From: Pocillopora verrucosa
Lineage: Eukaryota; Cnidaria; Anthozoa; Scleractinia; Pocilloporidae
NCBI RefSeq assembly: GCF_036669915.1
Contig: NC_089325.1
Span: 12,977,735-13,041,734, forward strand
Direction of reading: 5' to 3'
DNA: 64,000 nt
Shown here: positions 20,243-33,081 of the stretch, piece after piece
Numbering within the stretch: the stretch's first letter is position 1
How the letters are laid out: each line of letters begins with the position of its first letter
Translations under genes and position numbers: made by a program
The notes under the pieces: model-generated
Told to the model about the DNA's origin: nothing
The model's database searches: none
Seen by the model: the letters and a program-made list of their open reading frames with translations, nothing else

Positions 20243-22029
20243 AGGCCTAAATGTAATAACATTTGGTCCTAAATGTAAATGATTCCTTCAAGCTAGAACT
20301 GTAAATTCGATTCCCGGGTTGATACACGCGAATGCGATAAACACAAAACCAAATAGGATGTTTTCTTTCTTTATTCCCTTTCCTATTCCTTGGGGCGTTA
20401 TTATATAGAAACGATTTTGGAAACGAGCACGTGGCAATTAAAGGAATCAAAGGAAAGGTAAAAAACGAGTGACAAATTTTACTTTGTGTAACGACTACGA
20501 GCTAGATAACATAATCACAAAACAAGTTATTGCTTACCAACGTTCGCGGGTCTTGATTACTTTATCGAGGATTACAGTCTAACTTGTCTTCTATTCAAAA
20601 ACGATCTTGGTCACACAGGGTCTTATCTTGAACTGAAACGCTTTCTATAATTTTCTGCCTAAAGAGAACTAATCACGTGGGCGTCAACCTAACCAAAAAA
20701 TATTTCGCAGCTTTTCTCGGAAGCGGTAACACTTAGCTTCAACGGAAGCAGTAACACTAAATGTAATAAGTCTCCAATGTAAGCGTTTATCCACCAGTGC
20801 ATTGTTGTTATAGCGGACATTCACACTGAGATGTTTATATGACAGCTGGCTCAGACTCTTAAGTAAAATAGATTTTGGAAAAAGACGATAACTTCATACT
20901 TGTGTCATCAGTGAGTTAACAAGTCATAAACCAAATCACAAACCTGGATAAGGGAGTCTGCTGACTATAAGGTCGGACAGTTTGCAGGCTCGGATATATA
21001 TTTTTGAACCTGGGATATTGCATTTCTAGCCCTCTATGGCTTCACTCCATCTCAGTAATCAGTTCATGTACCATATTACCAGAAGTGGAAACTTTTGAGC
21101 TTTCGTTTTTCATTTATTTATTTATCCATTCATCTTCTCCCCTCACGGCGGGGAGAAGAGATAAAGACAAAACATGAAATAAAAAACTGAGATCGACCGT
21201 GGAATACATCTTCTCTCTTGACCAGGCTTATTCGTCTCGCTCCATAAAAACGCAACAAAAGAACCTGGCCAATATCCAGCCATCTTGACCTCACGCTTGG
21301 TCAATAACGCACATGAATATATTTCATGCAGACCCATACAAATTTGGCAAGGGAAGACAGTTAAAAAAATACACTTCCGAGCCCGGAATTTGTCTAACGT
21401 AGAGGTCAGTGGAGTTCCTTTTACTAAGAGTGGGATATGTAAGGTAAGGTTAAGGAAAGGAAGGATTGGAATACTGGAATACAACAAAAGAAAGTCTGTT
21501 TTGATATGAAGACGTCCCCGCATAAGGCCGCCATTTTTTCTTCGCGTTTCATAGATCGTACTACCTGTGAGCCCGAGTGGCCTATTTCCCGCGAAAAAAT
21601 ATTCTGAAAATAAACCGTTCTGTGAACCGTTCCGTTCATTGTCTCAGTATGAGAGTTGAATGTTCCAAGTAGCGGCTCCTGGTTGCACTAAATAGTCTAA
21701 GGCAATGATATAAAGAGAGGTATTAGTCAGCGTTCTCATTGTTTTGACGTCTGTCAAGTTTATGTCAAAAGCACATCAGTATAAGGATTTGTAGCCAATG
21801 CTTCTCGACCTACGTCTCTAGCGAATAAAAGACGCTGATCAATATTAGCGAGCCCGCAATGTGTTATGAATATCGGTCAGAGGATTCTTTGGTGCAACAC
21901 CTGTCACTTAAACATCTCTACGTGAATGTCAGCTCTGACAACAATGCACCAGCGCAGTTAAACGATTGCATCTAAGGTTTATTACATTTAAGACTTTATT
22001 ACATTTAGGACAGTTATTACATTTAGGCC
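20243..22029. mobile_element. 1.8-kb insertion with GGCCTAAATGTAATAAC inverted ends
   Basis: Both ends carry GGCCTAAATGTAATAAC as inverted repeats, followed by a second inner copy of TCCTAAATGTAA, and the right side has a third one (TCTTAAATGTAAT). The element interrupts the right arm of the big palindrome, so it is younger than that structure. It encodes no recognisable transposase. A minus-strand frame near 21143-21523 contains GYWPGSF, a string I associate with repetitive cnidarian sequence, but I give it no function. Confidence 0.6.
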
Positions 22030-22145
22030 TTACTCACCACACACCACAATTATTAGGACATATTGGGCTACAAAATGTGAAAGTAGGAATAAAAGCAAAT
22101 TTTGGGTGACTTGCCGCAGTTTGTCTGATGTATGTTGACATTAGC

Positions 22146-24525
22146 TCCTAAAAAGGCGCTCGTAGACAGAATATCGATGTTGCTGTTTAAGGACGTTTAG
22201 CTCTGTGTTAATTAATTCAGTTTTCCATGTTACTCCAATATGAGAAGCGATAAGGTTTTGAGGTAAAGCCTAATAACCAAATCGACCTTAACAGAGTAGT
22301 GAGGATCGTGAAAAAACAAGGAGTTCCTACATCAACCAGCAAAAGTAGTGCATTGCAAAATCATTCATGCAGAACCGCAGCTCTGTTTATTTAGGTACAG
22401 AGTTCTGATTAATTATTATTACCTTTTTTTGAGCCGGGTTCTTGCAATGCATTTCAGTAGGGAACTCTATGATTTAGCTTATTATTTATTCATTTATCTA
22501 GTCTGTCTATCCATTTATCCATCAATCCATCCATTCATCCATTCACCTATCTATTAATTAATTAACTAATTCATTTGTTTTGAACCTGCTTGAATCCAAA
22601 ACCAATCAAGCTTTGACCCCTGGTTGTTTTGTTTTTTAAAGTACATATCACGTGAGGGTACTCGAGAGATTACTGAAAATTGGTCTCATTCAGATTTCAC
22701 GTGATCTATTAAGTATAAGTATTTTTTGAGGACATTTTCCAACTTGCTATTTCTGGCATTTTCATGTCAATCATCGAGTATTCACATTGAGGTTTAGCAA
22801 AAACATCTCAACTTTTATTTGAGTTCATTTTATTTTAGTCCGCCATATGAGCATTCCTACCTCTTTCGCGGCCCTAACTCAGAAAATTCGACCTAATAAT
22901 GTATTACTTGGATAATTTTGATTAGTAAATAGAACTTGCTAAATGAAAGTTGGCCAACGAGAGCGAATGCAAATAATTTCTTCGTTGTTTATGAAAAGGA
23001 ATACTTAACCAAAGCAATTTTAAAAATAAAAGTAAAATACCAAAAATGTTTCATTTGGAAAGGAAAAATAAAGAAATTTTCCTATAAACTCGGGATCTAA
23101 TGGTGTTTCGATGACCCTTTCAAAGTATTTTGCTCGTACCGAATCAACGTCCCTTTGATTTCGTGTCTGCTTTCCAGGGATATCGATACTTATTTTGACC
23201 CACAAAAATATATATTTCAGTAGTAGAAGGGCTTTTACGTTTCTATATAGTGTCATCTGCACACGAGTGGTGTTAGAAGAATTCTCGCAAGTTCAGGAAA
23301 CGCTTAACTGCGTCTTGAAAACATTTGAGAATTTTCCCAGCCCCCTCTCAACCAAGGACGGAAGGAAGTTTAACGGAATTAGATTATAACTAACTTTCAG
23401 AGTGACTTTTCTTTATGTAGAAAAAAAAATACTGAAGTGGTGTGTTGAGGGCAAGAATGAACTTTTTTTGAGAAAAATGTTCGTTGATATCACTTTCTAA
23501 ACGTCGTTAGAAAGTTTAAATAGCAATAAATAGGAAGGCTTTCAGGTTGACGAGGTTTTTCTGGGAAATAAACGACAAACGACCAGTATTTTAGAGCTAT
23601 TGATCTTCTTTAGTAGTATCTATTTGTCAGGTTACAGTTTTTACCTTCAGCTTTACTTGCCTTTCAGCTTGTAACCTAATTTTTTTTCGTTTAGCTAAAA
23701 TCTTTCGTCCACTAGAACGTCGTCAGAATTCGAGAATGCAATAGAAACTCCTGTCCTTTATAGATTGTTTTAAGATAGGATACCATCATGTACGAGTTCA
23801 CGACAGATCTTTGTCTGTAGCCATGTACGGCATGGAGAATAGTGATGAGATCCGAGTTACGATGCTTCAACGGTGTCTTCTTGAGCTCCCTGGGGATGTT
23901 TTCATTAAACTATGGAGAAACTAGGGTATTATTCCTCCGAAAGGCAACATTTCAAGCAAGGTTTCCCTTTTATAAATCACAAACATGCTTTCACCTAACT
24001 GCGTGAAATATCTTTTGCCTTTAAGCCACTAACACGTAGGCTTACTTTTAAGGTTTTTGCATTTACGGAACGCATTAATTCCTTCGTTCACTCAAGAATA
24101 AGTCTGAAGTATGATTACATTGTGGCAACATAATAACATTCTCGGACTTAGCGACGCAAGCAGAATTCACATTAATTTGGTTTCATGAAGCAGAACGTCC
24201 TAAAAGATCGATATATCATCACGCTGTTTATGTGGAGATGAAGACCTAACAGCACAGTAGGAATATGACATGATAAACATTGCAACAATTACAAAGAAGT
24301 AATGTTTTTCTTGGTGTCGTCTTGATACGATTGTGTTGCAGGTGCGAACCAAGCTTTCCTTAAAGCTACGCTAACTATTTCGGTATTTTTTCTTCATTAC
24401 AGAGTTTATTTTAGGACTTAATTAAACTTCTTATCATGCAATTGACCCTTAAAGTCAACCGCTAAATATGGTTCTTATCTCGCTTGTGCCTTAGGATTTT
24501 ATGAACTATTTCTTCTTCTCCTTGC
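22146..24525. other. Intergenic DNA between gene E and the palindrome
   Basis: Only a tetranucleotide microsatellite (22478-22580) stands out. The frames here are short and unsupported by splice sites or recognisable motifs. Confidence 0.5.
22478..22580. repeat. ATCC/ATTC tetranucleotide microsatellite
   Basis: A degenerate run of tcat, tcca and tcta units (atccatcaatccatccattc and similar) passes into attaattaattaa. It is non-coding. Confidence 0.8.
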
Positions 24526-27500
24526 TCAACAGACTTTGCAGCTTTTCTTGCATTTGTTTTTTATTCTTCTCCTCCTTCTGCAGCGGCGTATCCAAGACCG
24601 ACGACGACATTTGCGTGAACTGTCTTTGCAAGTTGCTGAGAGGTGGAAAAGGAGAAAAGATGTTTGAACCAAATAAACTTTAAAATTACTCTACAGTTAA
24701 ATTAAAAAATTCAGCAATTACAAAATTGAATTCCGCTTAGCTAGATCTTAAAAGGAAAGTGTGTTAAGACTGGCGGCATAAGGTTCTATTTACTAATGAG
24801 ATTTATGTTCAACCAATGTAACAACAACAGTAACAATGTTTTCCCTCAAAACTCTTTCGAAAAGATATCTAAAAAGGCTGAGTTATTACTTAACAGGCTT
24901 CTTTTTCACCTTTGGGCTTAGGTTTGGCCTTGGGTGTGGGCTTGAGTGTGGCCTTGGGTGTGGGCTTGAGTGTGGCCTTCGGGGTAGGCTTGGGTATAAC
25001 GTTGGGCGTGGCCTTGAGCGTGGCCTTGGGCGTGGCCTTGGACGTGGCCTTGGGCGTGGCCTTGGGCGTGGGCTTTGATGTGGCGTAGAGTGTAGGCTTG
25101 GGTGTGGTCTTTGGCGTAGGTTTGGGTGTAGCCTTAGGCGTTGACTTTGACGTGGGCTTGGGCGTGGGCTTTGGTGTGGGCTTGGGCCTCCCTGCACACT
25201 CTGCTTTGTACAAAAGGTTCGCCTGTTTTGCATCAATGGAACTTAATCCTTTTCGTTGGCCAATAGTAACCTGGAAAAAATGAAGAAAGTTTCTGTTAAA
25301 AAAAGGGAAACATAATTCTCATGGTCCCACAAGTTTGCAGATCTGTGGAGCTGGGTGTGTTCTCGTATGCCAATCTATCGGGCTTAGTATGGATAAGGCC
25401 TCGCTCATGTGCTGGTCACGTGATTCAGAGAACGTTCCCCGTGTGGTATATGTGCATATCCAAAAATGGTCATCCTGTCACTAATCTGTCAACTGAAGAT
25501 CGCTTTCATATTCATTTCTCAAAAACTGCTGGTAACCTATGAGATATATACAATGAGAGAATATGAACAGGTTCCCTTGAGACTATAACCTGTGACAAGT
25601 TCTATTTTAAGAAGCAGTTTTCGCAGTTACACGGCGCATTTACTGAAGCCGAATGTGGCTGGAGTGCTCATTAATTCATTAATTGAATGTCAGGTAAGGA
25701 AAGCAAGAAACGGTTGTAAGAAATAACCACGCTTCTATTTTTCTATCCTGAGTAACGTACCCCTGATTTTTTAGCAACTATTGTAGGTTTTCCATTCCTA
25801 CTGAAAGCTGTACTCCTATAATGCATTAGACTTCCATAGTCGTATGGTGTGCCGAGTGAATCGATTCTCCCTCTGCTGTATTTATAAAAATTAGATTCCA
25901 TCCCTGTAATCGAATAAAATATACAGCCCGTTAGAAAAGAACTGCAGTTAAAGCGAGGCACAATTTTCATAGTTTTTGTGAAAGTAATATTTCAAACGAC
26001 AATCCTTTTTGATGATGTAGCCAATCACGTCCACAGACCTTGAAGTCGGCCATTAGGTTGACTTGGAAACTTTCGCTGGCACTTGTTTTTCTAAGTCAAG
26101 TTTTATTCATTGACTCTTTGTAATCACGAATGTGCTTTTTTTTCTTCTTTTCGAAATCGTCACCTAAAACCAAAGTTGTTTTTAATTCAGTAAGCTCATT
26201 ACATCTTTATTTACCGAGTTTGGACTCCAGCCTCTAGCATTAGGAGTTTACCAATAGTTACCTGAAACTATATTAGCACGATTAATCCTGATGAACTTAT
26301 CTCTGTCAGGACGGGACTGCTCATGGTAAAATCCGATAGCGTGACCTGGAAAAATTTAGACATTTACATTTAGAGCGTAACTCTCATCATGGGATGGAAA
26401 GGAGTAAAATGGGGCGGAATGGAGTGGAATAGAATTGAATGGAATGGACTGGATTGGAATATAATGGAATGGAGTGGATTGAAGTGACAAGTGGTGGAAT
26501 GGAGTGAAATGGAGTGGATTGGAGTGGATTGGAGTGATATGGAAAGGAGTGGAATGGAATGGAGTGGAATAGAGTGAAATGGCATATAACGGATTAAAAT
26601 CGGCTGAAATGAAAGTGGGATGGAATAAAATGGAGTACAATGGAGTGGAATGAAATGGAATTGAGAAAATGGAGCGGAATGGAATGAAACAGAGTGGAAT
26701 CGAGTGATATGGAATGAAGCGCTACGGAGTGGAACTGAGTAGAATGGAATGGAATAGAGTGAAACGGCATATAATGGATTGAAATAGGCTGAAACGAAAG
26801 TAGAATGAAGTAAAATGGAGTAGAATGAAATGGAATTGAGAAAAATGGAGTGGAATGGAAGTAGAATTGAGTGGAGTGAAGTGGAGTGGAATGGAGCGAA
26901 ATGTGGTGACCTTGGATGGAAATAAAAAGAATGGAATGCATACAAATTAAAGATGCTTACATTTCTTTCTAGTTCTCTCTTGTAATTTCTGGTTGTAAGT
27001 CTCATATAACGTACCACTGTGTGTGAAATTACGTTTTCGACAGTTCGCCATCGGCTTGGACAAAATTTACCCATAGAACTACGGAAATATTTTTAATCAG
27101 GGACCTATACCGCCGCGTGTGAGCTTTTATTAAAAAAAAATTATTAAAAAAATTAAAAATCCCCGTAAGGGAGCTGCACGGGGTGGCGTACGTAGAGCCA
27201 CGATGAGACTCCGCTAGATGCAAAATATAATAAGAAGCATGTGATCAACTGCTTATTGACTTAGTAAGGTCACGCCAGACGCGGAATATTTGGTTCTTAG
27301 TTATCACGCGTGGACCTCGCCGCGATCGATGCAAAAAAAGCCGAAGAATTTTGTTTTTTTAGTAAATGCTTCTCTTCGTTTCTCACACCATCAGTTTGTC
27401 AAATGATATTAGCGAAATTGTTAACACCCGGAAGACACCCTACATTTCTTTCTCTTGGAATTAAATCTTTGTAAATTTGATGCTGCTATTTGATAACAGT

Positions 27501-30500
27501 TCATAGAATAAGAGTCACCTATTTCATGAGAACAGATGCCCTTGTGCCAGCATCCTGGTGCGAGAAAAATATCTTGGCGCCTACCAATTCTTCCCACATA
27601 TGATGCACATCTGTAATATAAACGGTTTTGATGAAAACTTTTTTCAACAGCTGCACGTTGTAAAATATATCGTTATCTACTTAAATTGATGACCGAAAAT
27701 TAGGGATAATCATTATGGGATAATCTTAAACTGCGGCCTATCTGTTTGACCAAGCTTCTGCGTGTTTAACACAGCCTGGCCGACGTTTTAGATTTTCCCT
27801 CAACGACCAACCAAACATTCAAACACAACAACAACAGGGTGAATACAAACAAAAAGAAACCAAAACCATTTTGAAGTAATTGTTTCACTGATAAACAAGA
27901 TAAATTATTCCAGGGTGGGTGGGAAGGGTGGGGAATGGGAAAGGAACATGTTGGCTACTTCATCCTTACAGGGAACACTTTAATGGTTGAAAAATGAACG
28001 ATACGTTAATTATTCTTGATTTGATTGACATTTATAAGCGATTTCATTTATCTACACATAATCAAACATACATGTATGTGGCACGTATTTTATCGCTCCA
28101 TATATGGCACTGTTGCACGTGCTTACAACGGGACTTTTAATGTGTGTCCTTTGGGAATAAGCCGGGAGCTATGTGAGGGAGTTAACCGAAGCGTTGTGGT
28201 AGGATCGTTAAATCAAGGGAATAATCGTGACATAACAAGGAGCGTGGAAAAGTTTTTTCACGTTTTCGACACAACACAATGAGCTAAGAAAATTATATCG
28301 GAAAGAAATAACTAACACCAATGACTACAGCAAAACCACCTAAAGCGAAAAATAAACAAAAACAAACCAGCAAACAAAAAGGAAACTGTACACTTACATA
28401 GAGGAACAGAAATTTATCATTTAATAACGCTTACCCTCTGCCATATCTGAAGAAAACGTAAGCTTTCTGACTAGGGCTTGTTCTTCTCTTAAACTGAATA
28501 CAGGTTTTTGAGGTCCAGTCGGCCATCCCAGCTCTGATGGCAGACATCGCTCGAGAATAGCGACCTTCAAAAAAAAAAGGGATAAATCTAGTCTAATGAC
28601 AATGTTTCCCCAGCTTTTTTATATCACATCTTAAAACGCACAGGAGTCCCATCCAGCTATAATCCATTGTTATTAAAACTAATTTTTGAGAAACACACTG
28701 ATAAAGACAAGGCTTTTGCGATGATTTTTTTTTTCACATGATGAATTTACGTGGAGTCCATAAACTTAAAGATCTCATATATTTTTTTGAGTTATTGTGA
28801 AATATTCAATTAGACTATAGTTTCAGGACATACTATGAGCCAGACTTAGTGATAGGTTTACAATGTGACATGAACTAACTGAGGCTTGGAGAGATCTGAT
28901 AGATGACGACTCCCTTAGGCCATAATTTGGATCTCGACGAGGCTCTTTTGTAGCGAGTCCCATCAATATCTAATCCTTCTTCTGCTCTTTCCCGCTGCTC
29001 CTCCGGAAGTAGCATGTCTCCTTCAAAAAGACTGGAGTTCCTCAAGCCAAAATTTTCTGAGGACAGGCAAGCATGAATCAGTTAGTGCCAAACTGTATTT
29101 TACAAAGTTGTGTTATATTCTTCTCACTGAAGTTTTTGCTTATCAATCTTCCCTCTTTACTGTTAAAATTGAATAAAAAATACAAGGAATCACCGCCAAT
29201 TCCAGGCGTGGGGTTGGCCCAGGGATATGACGTTTTCGAAGCAGTTTTTGATAGATAGTATTACGAGCAGAAGTATGTTTAGTGAGACGTCTGCATGACG
29301 GCCAACCTCGATCTGATGTTCTGTGAAAACGATGAAATGGCAAACGTCTTAGACGAAGGACTCAGAAAAGAAAGGAAATAGCAAAATATCTAAAATTAAT
29401 GGTTACTGTTAATTACAGTATGAGAAATGACAACCTTCTAAGACAAAAGATTCAGAGAAAGAGAGGAAATAGCAAAATATCTAAAATTGATGGCTATTGT
29501 TATTTACAATATATATGGTGAAGTTTTTACTCTGACAATGGAAAATCGCGACGGGTTCCTCCTTGGGAAACAAAGTGACAAAGAAAGTTTATTGTGAAAT
29601 TCTGCTTCACTGGATCGATAAACATCACACTTGCTATCGTACTCAGAAAACCGAGAAGAAGGAAAATGGGGAATATAAGGAAGATATTCCAATATAGTAT
29701 TTAAGCTGTCCACAGACTTCTGAATACCACAGTAACAGAGTGTTTTACATTTTATATCAGTTGTGCGGAACTAATTTAAGGCTCTTGAATATTATTACTT
29801 GAAGGAGCTCTATTGTTGCTGTTTCTTTTTCTTTACTAATTTTTTTTGAGAATGTCATCTAGCTTTAAATGAGTACGAACACTCACAAGGCACTCGATAA
29901 CACCACTCAGCTTAAGGTAAGGCTATGTTTGGAAAGCCGGGGTTATGAATGGAGGAGAGCATTGTTCCTGTGTAGAAATTATGTATCCATTGCTCAGCAC
30001 TGGAAATCTGAACTGAGAGGCGATGAGTTTCAAGCCAATCTTGCAATGTTGAATTTGAAGCTTTGTAATTGTTAAGTGCTTTGACCGATGAACGTGGACA
30101 GCGCCCTGAAAACGATGACTCGATGACATCAATACAGCAACAAAAACGAGAGTGGTGACTCACAGTGTATTTTGTATCTTAGGAGCCCAGAACGCTTTAC
30201 TTTATGTAATTATTTTGTCACGAAAGGTACATTTAGGAAGGATGAACTCAGGATTGCTATTTTTATTTAACACAACAGGAGAAAAAATAGTTGAGTATCA
30301 GATCTATTATGTATCGATATGAACCACTTTTTGTCGAATGATTGCCCCAATATCCAACCTCGAGTAGCACTTATGACAGAAGTGACGGCAGTACCCTTAC
30401 CCTAATACAACAGTATAGATATATTCATCTGGGTTTGAATGGTAGGCTGATTTCAGTGGAATAAAAAAAACAGAAGTTCTTCGGGTCAAGGTTGAAAGAA

Positions 30501-32235
30501 ACAGTGACGGCAGTTTGTTAAGAGCTTGATGCAAATGGCTTAACAAAGGCAAATATTTAAGAAAAAAATGAAAATTCCAGTCACCATTCTGAAACTTTAG
30601 GCTTAAAAGCAGAGGAAAACAAAACTTGAATTTCTATTAGCTGGCTAATCATACCGAATTGAGCTTCCCTGGTGGACAAGGACCTATTTCAATTTAAGCA
30701 CTTTTAGAGAGCCAATTCGACCCAAAATCTATTCAAAATAATGATGATAAATCATAATAATAAAAATAATGTTAACAATAACAATCTTATTTACAGTAAC
30801 GATAATAATAATAATAATAATTATTATTATGATAGTAAACCGATATTAATAGAGCAAAGACATCTAGAAACTATCGTGATTTCAAGACAAATCGATTTTC
30901 TTTTAAATCCTTTAGTTTCGGTGTCTTATCTCATGCATGTGTGATAACTTTTCCAACTGCTCATTTTATTTCGAGGTGCTGATGTTAACTCAAACTCAAG
31001 AACTGGTATCTCTTTTATGTTCTTTCTTAGTCTATTTATCTTGAAATCATTTCTTTATATGAAGAGATACAACAAGGCTGAACTTTAACCTTGTTATTGC
31101 GTTTGATGAACAAAACATGTTGCAAACGAACGGAATCCAAAACTCGTTGAAAGGTTTACCGCAAATCAGTTTAAATTATTTCTGAAATCGATGCGTCAAT
31201 TGCGATATGGTTTGTGGACTAGACACCAATCAAATAAAAGACACGTGTGGAAAACATTTCTTTTTGTGAAAAGGAAAGAAACATCAAGTTTGAGTGGCTG
31301 TTGCTACTTTGCACTCTAAAAAGAAGACAAGTACTGTGCCTTAAGGGCACCCATTTATCGCATTTAAAAGCCAGCTTTTGCATGATGAATGTAGATCGTG
31401 CTCTTGCTAGAGGTGTAAGTAATTATCTTAGCCTTTAGCGTGCTTAAATATTCTGAATCAATTCTACGAAACTTCAAATCATATAACACTGAAAGAATCA
31501 GCCGAAACTGGGACTTATCCGGAAAGTTCACGAGGCAATATAGGAGTATTTTTTCTTATCTTGTTTTTCTCACAATAATCATTAATTCTTACATCCTTTT
31601 AATGCCAGTGCGAAGAAGCAGAATCAAGTTATTCGATCTTCTACCTTTGGAATACTTACTTTAAGCTCAAAAATGCATTGAGCTTTTTACTAGTAAGATC
31701 AAGAAACAGTTTATAGGATTGTCTGAATATTCTATGCCACGCATGAAGTGTTGGAAATCCGTAAAAAAGCATCAGTAATATTGATAATGATAGAACCTGA
31801 GCAACTATCTATGAAAACAATGATTCATCAAATAAATTTGATTCTTCTTGCAATCTTTGTAATGTGGCCCATGATGAAATCTTTGTAGGTTCTAAGATTG
31901 ACGATTATTACCTAAAGTTATGAAAAAACAAGCTGTTTTCAATGTTGAGTCTTGCCGTCAGGCAATTGGCAATAATCACGAATGCATATTACTATGTGAT
32001 ACAAACTTTGCCGGGTTATCCATCATTCGAATGGAAAATTTTCATTTAAAGCTTAATCTCACCGATTTTGAAGGTAATCTACGGTAAACCCAAAAGGAAA
32101 AATAGTCAAAGGCACCGATAAACAGTTCTATAACTTGAACAAACTCAAACTCATAAAGCAATTAAGCTTACCGTCAGGATTATGTACAGCGGCAAAGCCA
32201 GTGTTGATCAATAAAAGGACGCTAATGCACCTCAT
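24526..32235 (-). CDS. Gene E: astacin-ShK metalloprotease with long Lys/Thr/Pro repeat linker (8 exons, 386 aa)
   Basis: Exons: 32172-32235, 28880-29056, 28435-28564, 27519-27610, 26262-26345, 25761-25903, 24910-25270, 24526-24635 (1161 nt, in frame throughout). The signal peptide begins [10 protein letters not shown]. The propeptide carries FEGDM, the zinc site [12 protein letters not shown] is at 152-163 and the Met-turn SLMHY at 207-211. Exon 7 first encodes the usual end of the catalytic domain ([18 protein letters not shown]). It then continues for about 90 residues of tandem four-residue units such as [12 protein letters not shown] and KATL, encoded by a 12-bp minisatellite. The last exon encodes a six-Cys ShK domain (C353 to C386) that is unusually rich in Arg and Lys. 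The protein is likely a secreted zinc protease with a stretched, possibly O-glycosylated stalk (inference). A TATAAAG sits about 98 nt upstream of the ATG. Confidence 0.88.
24915..25190 (-). repeat. 12-bp coding minisatellite in exon 7 of gene E
   Basis: On the minus strand the unit is close to CCCAAGGCCACG or CCCAAGCCCACA, tandemly repeated for about 270 bp. It encodes the four-residue linker repeats of gene E. The 12-bp length keeps the frame whenever units are gained or lost, so alleles of different length are likely. Confidence 0.85.
26385..26945 (+). repeat. GGAAT-type satellite array, intron 4 of gene E
   Basis: About 560 bp consist of degenerate 5-bp units (ggaat, ggagt, gaaat, gtgga). 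A higher-order period of about 183 bp is visible: the block around 26571 (gagtgaaatggcatataacg) recurs at about 26755. Open frames through it on the minus strand read as His/Ser/Pro-rich repeats and are artefacts of the repeat. Confidence 0.85.
30735..30835. repeat. AAT trinucleotide-rich tract, intron 1 of gene E
   Basis: Interrupted aat/gat units (ataatgatgataaatcataa, then ataataataataataa and ttattatta) form a simple repeat about 100 bp long. Confidence 0.75.
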
Positions 32236-32332
32236 CTCCTGAAGACATAAATCTGACTCAGTTGACTTGAGCTCTGACTACTGCTAAACGAGATCTTTTC
32301 GTAAACGAAATGCAGCAAACACAATTTCAGAA

Positions 32333-32339
32333 CTTTATA
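32333..32339 (-). promoter_or_regulatory. TATA box of gene E
   Basis: TATAAAG on the minus strand lies about 98 nt upstream of the ATG at 32235. A second TATA-like string (GATATAAAT) is about 30 nt further upstream. Confidence 0.45.
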
Positions 32340-33081
32340 GTCATCCGAGCATTCAACATCAATTTATATCGGCTTGTCACGTATTGAGTCAATACTGATC
32401 TCTTTTAATTGCAACAAAAATGCATTTATTTAAAACTACTTATTCGCCTCACGTTTCAGTGTTGAAGTGATACGTCATTCAAAAGCATTCCGGAAAACAA
32501 ATAAACATATCAAAAATGACTGATGATAAAAACGAGCTTGTCATGTCGGTTTGCTTAATAGTTCTCTAGTTGATCTTAAAGTCGTAAATAATGTCTATTC
32601 CCACAAATCATATAAGTTATATTTGAGCAGATTTTAATTCTGCCCATTTATAAAATTAATGTTTACATGTTTGACGTCTTTTTGGAGTCAACAAGTAGCC
32701 TTTTATGTTAGAGAAAGTGCAGAGTGGAGGTAGTTGGGCTCTAGCCAGCAGATTTGTTGGTCTGTCGATGAACACTTCAAAGCAATCGATGATCACAATC
32801 ACCTTTCGATTAAATGTGTATCGGAAACATATCGGCATAGTTTTCCAAAACTGTTCTCTGTCAGGCCAATGAATAAAACAGAGAGCCTCAGATCCATAGC
32901 AATTATCCACGACGAGAATATCTTGACACACTTGAAAGGGACACTACAAATCAGTACGCTAAATCTTGGAATGCAACGTTCAAACGGAGTTTCATCAGAA
33001 CCATAAAAAGTTATTGAAATCTATTTAATATTGTAGAACCAGGTCGTCGTGACAAATGTGGAGCTACATGCTCGAAAACTA

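Larger units (their letters stand above)
16007..22145. repeat. Large interrupted palindrome (arms ~620 and ~710 bp)
   Basis: The left arm 16007-16630 is the reverse complement of 19673-20242 plus 22030-22145. Diagnostic shared blocks are cttgtttatttatgatttta at 16600, aaagtagcattaagacaaag at 16327 and cccaatatgttctaataat at 16081. The arms are roughly 80-90 percent alike by eye, with small indels. The right arm is split by a separate 1.8-kb insertion. The 3-kb centre holds the TIR element at 17212-19499. No intact ORF is seen in the arms. Confidence 0.75.

Noticed and set aside
24836..25078. Gly/Leu-rich frames on the plus strand and an Arg/Pro-rich frame on the minus strand
   Set aside because: They are shadows of the Lys/Thr/Pro repeat of gene E exon 7, whose own frame fits the splice phases and the paralogues.
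26370..27074. 234-codon minus-strand frame, His/Ser/Pro-rich
   Set aside because: It is a translation of the GGAAT satellite; all frames of such a repeat stay open and there are no splice or domain features.
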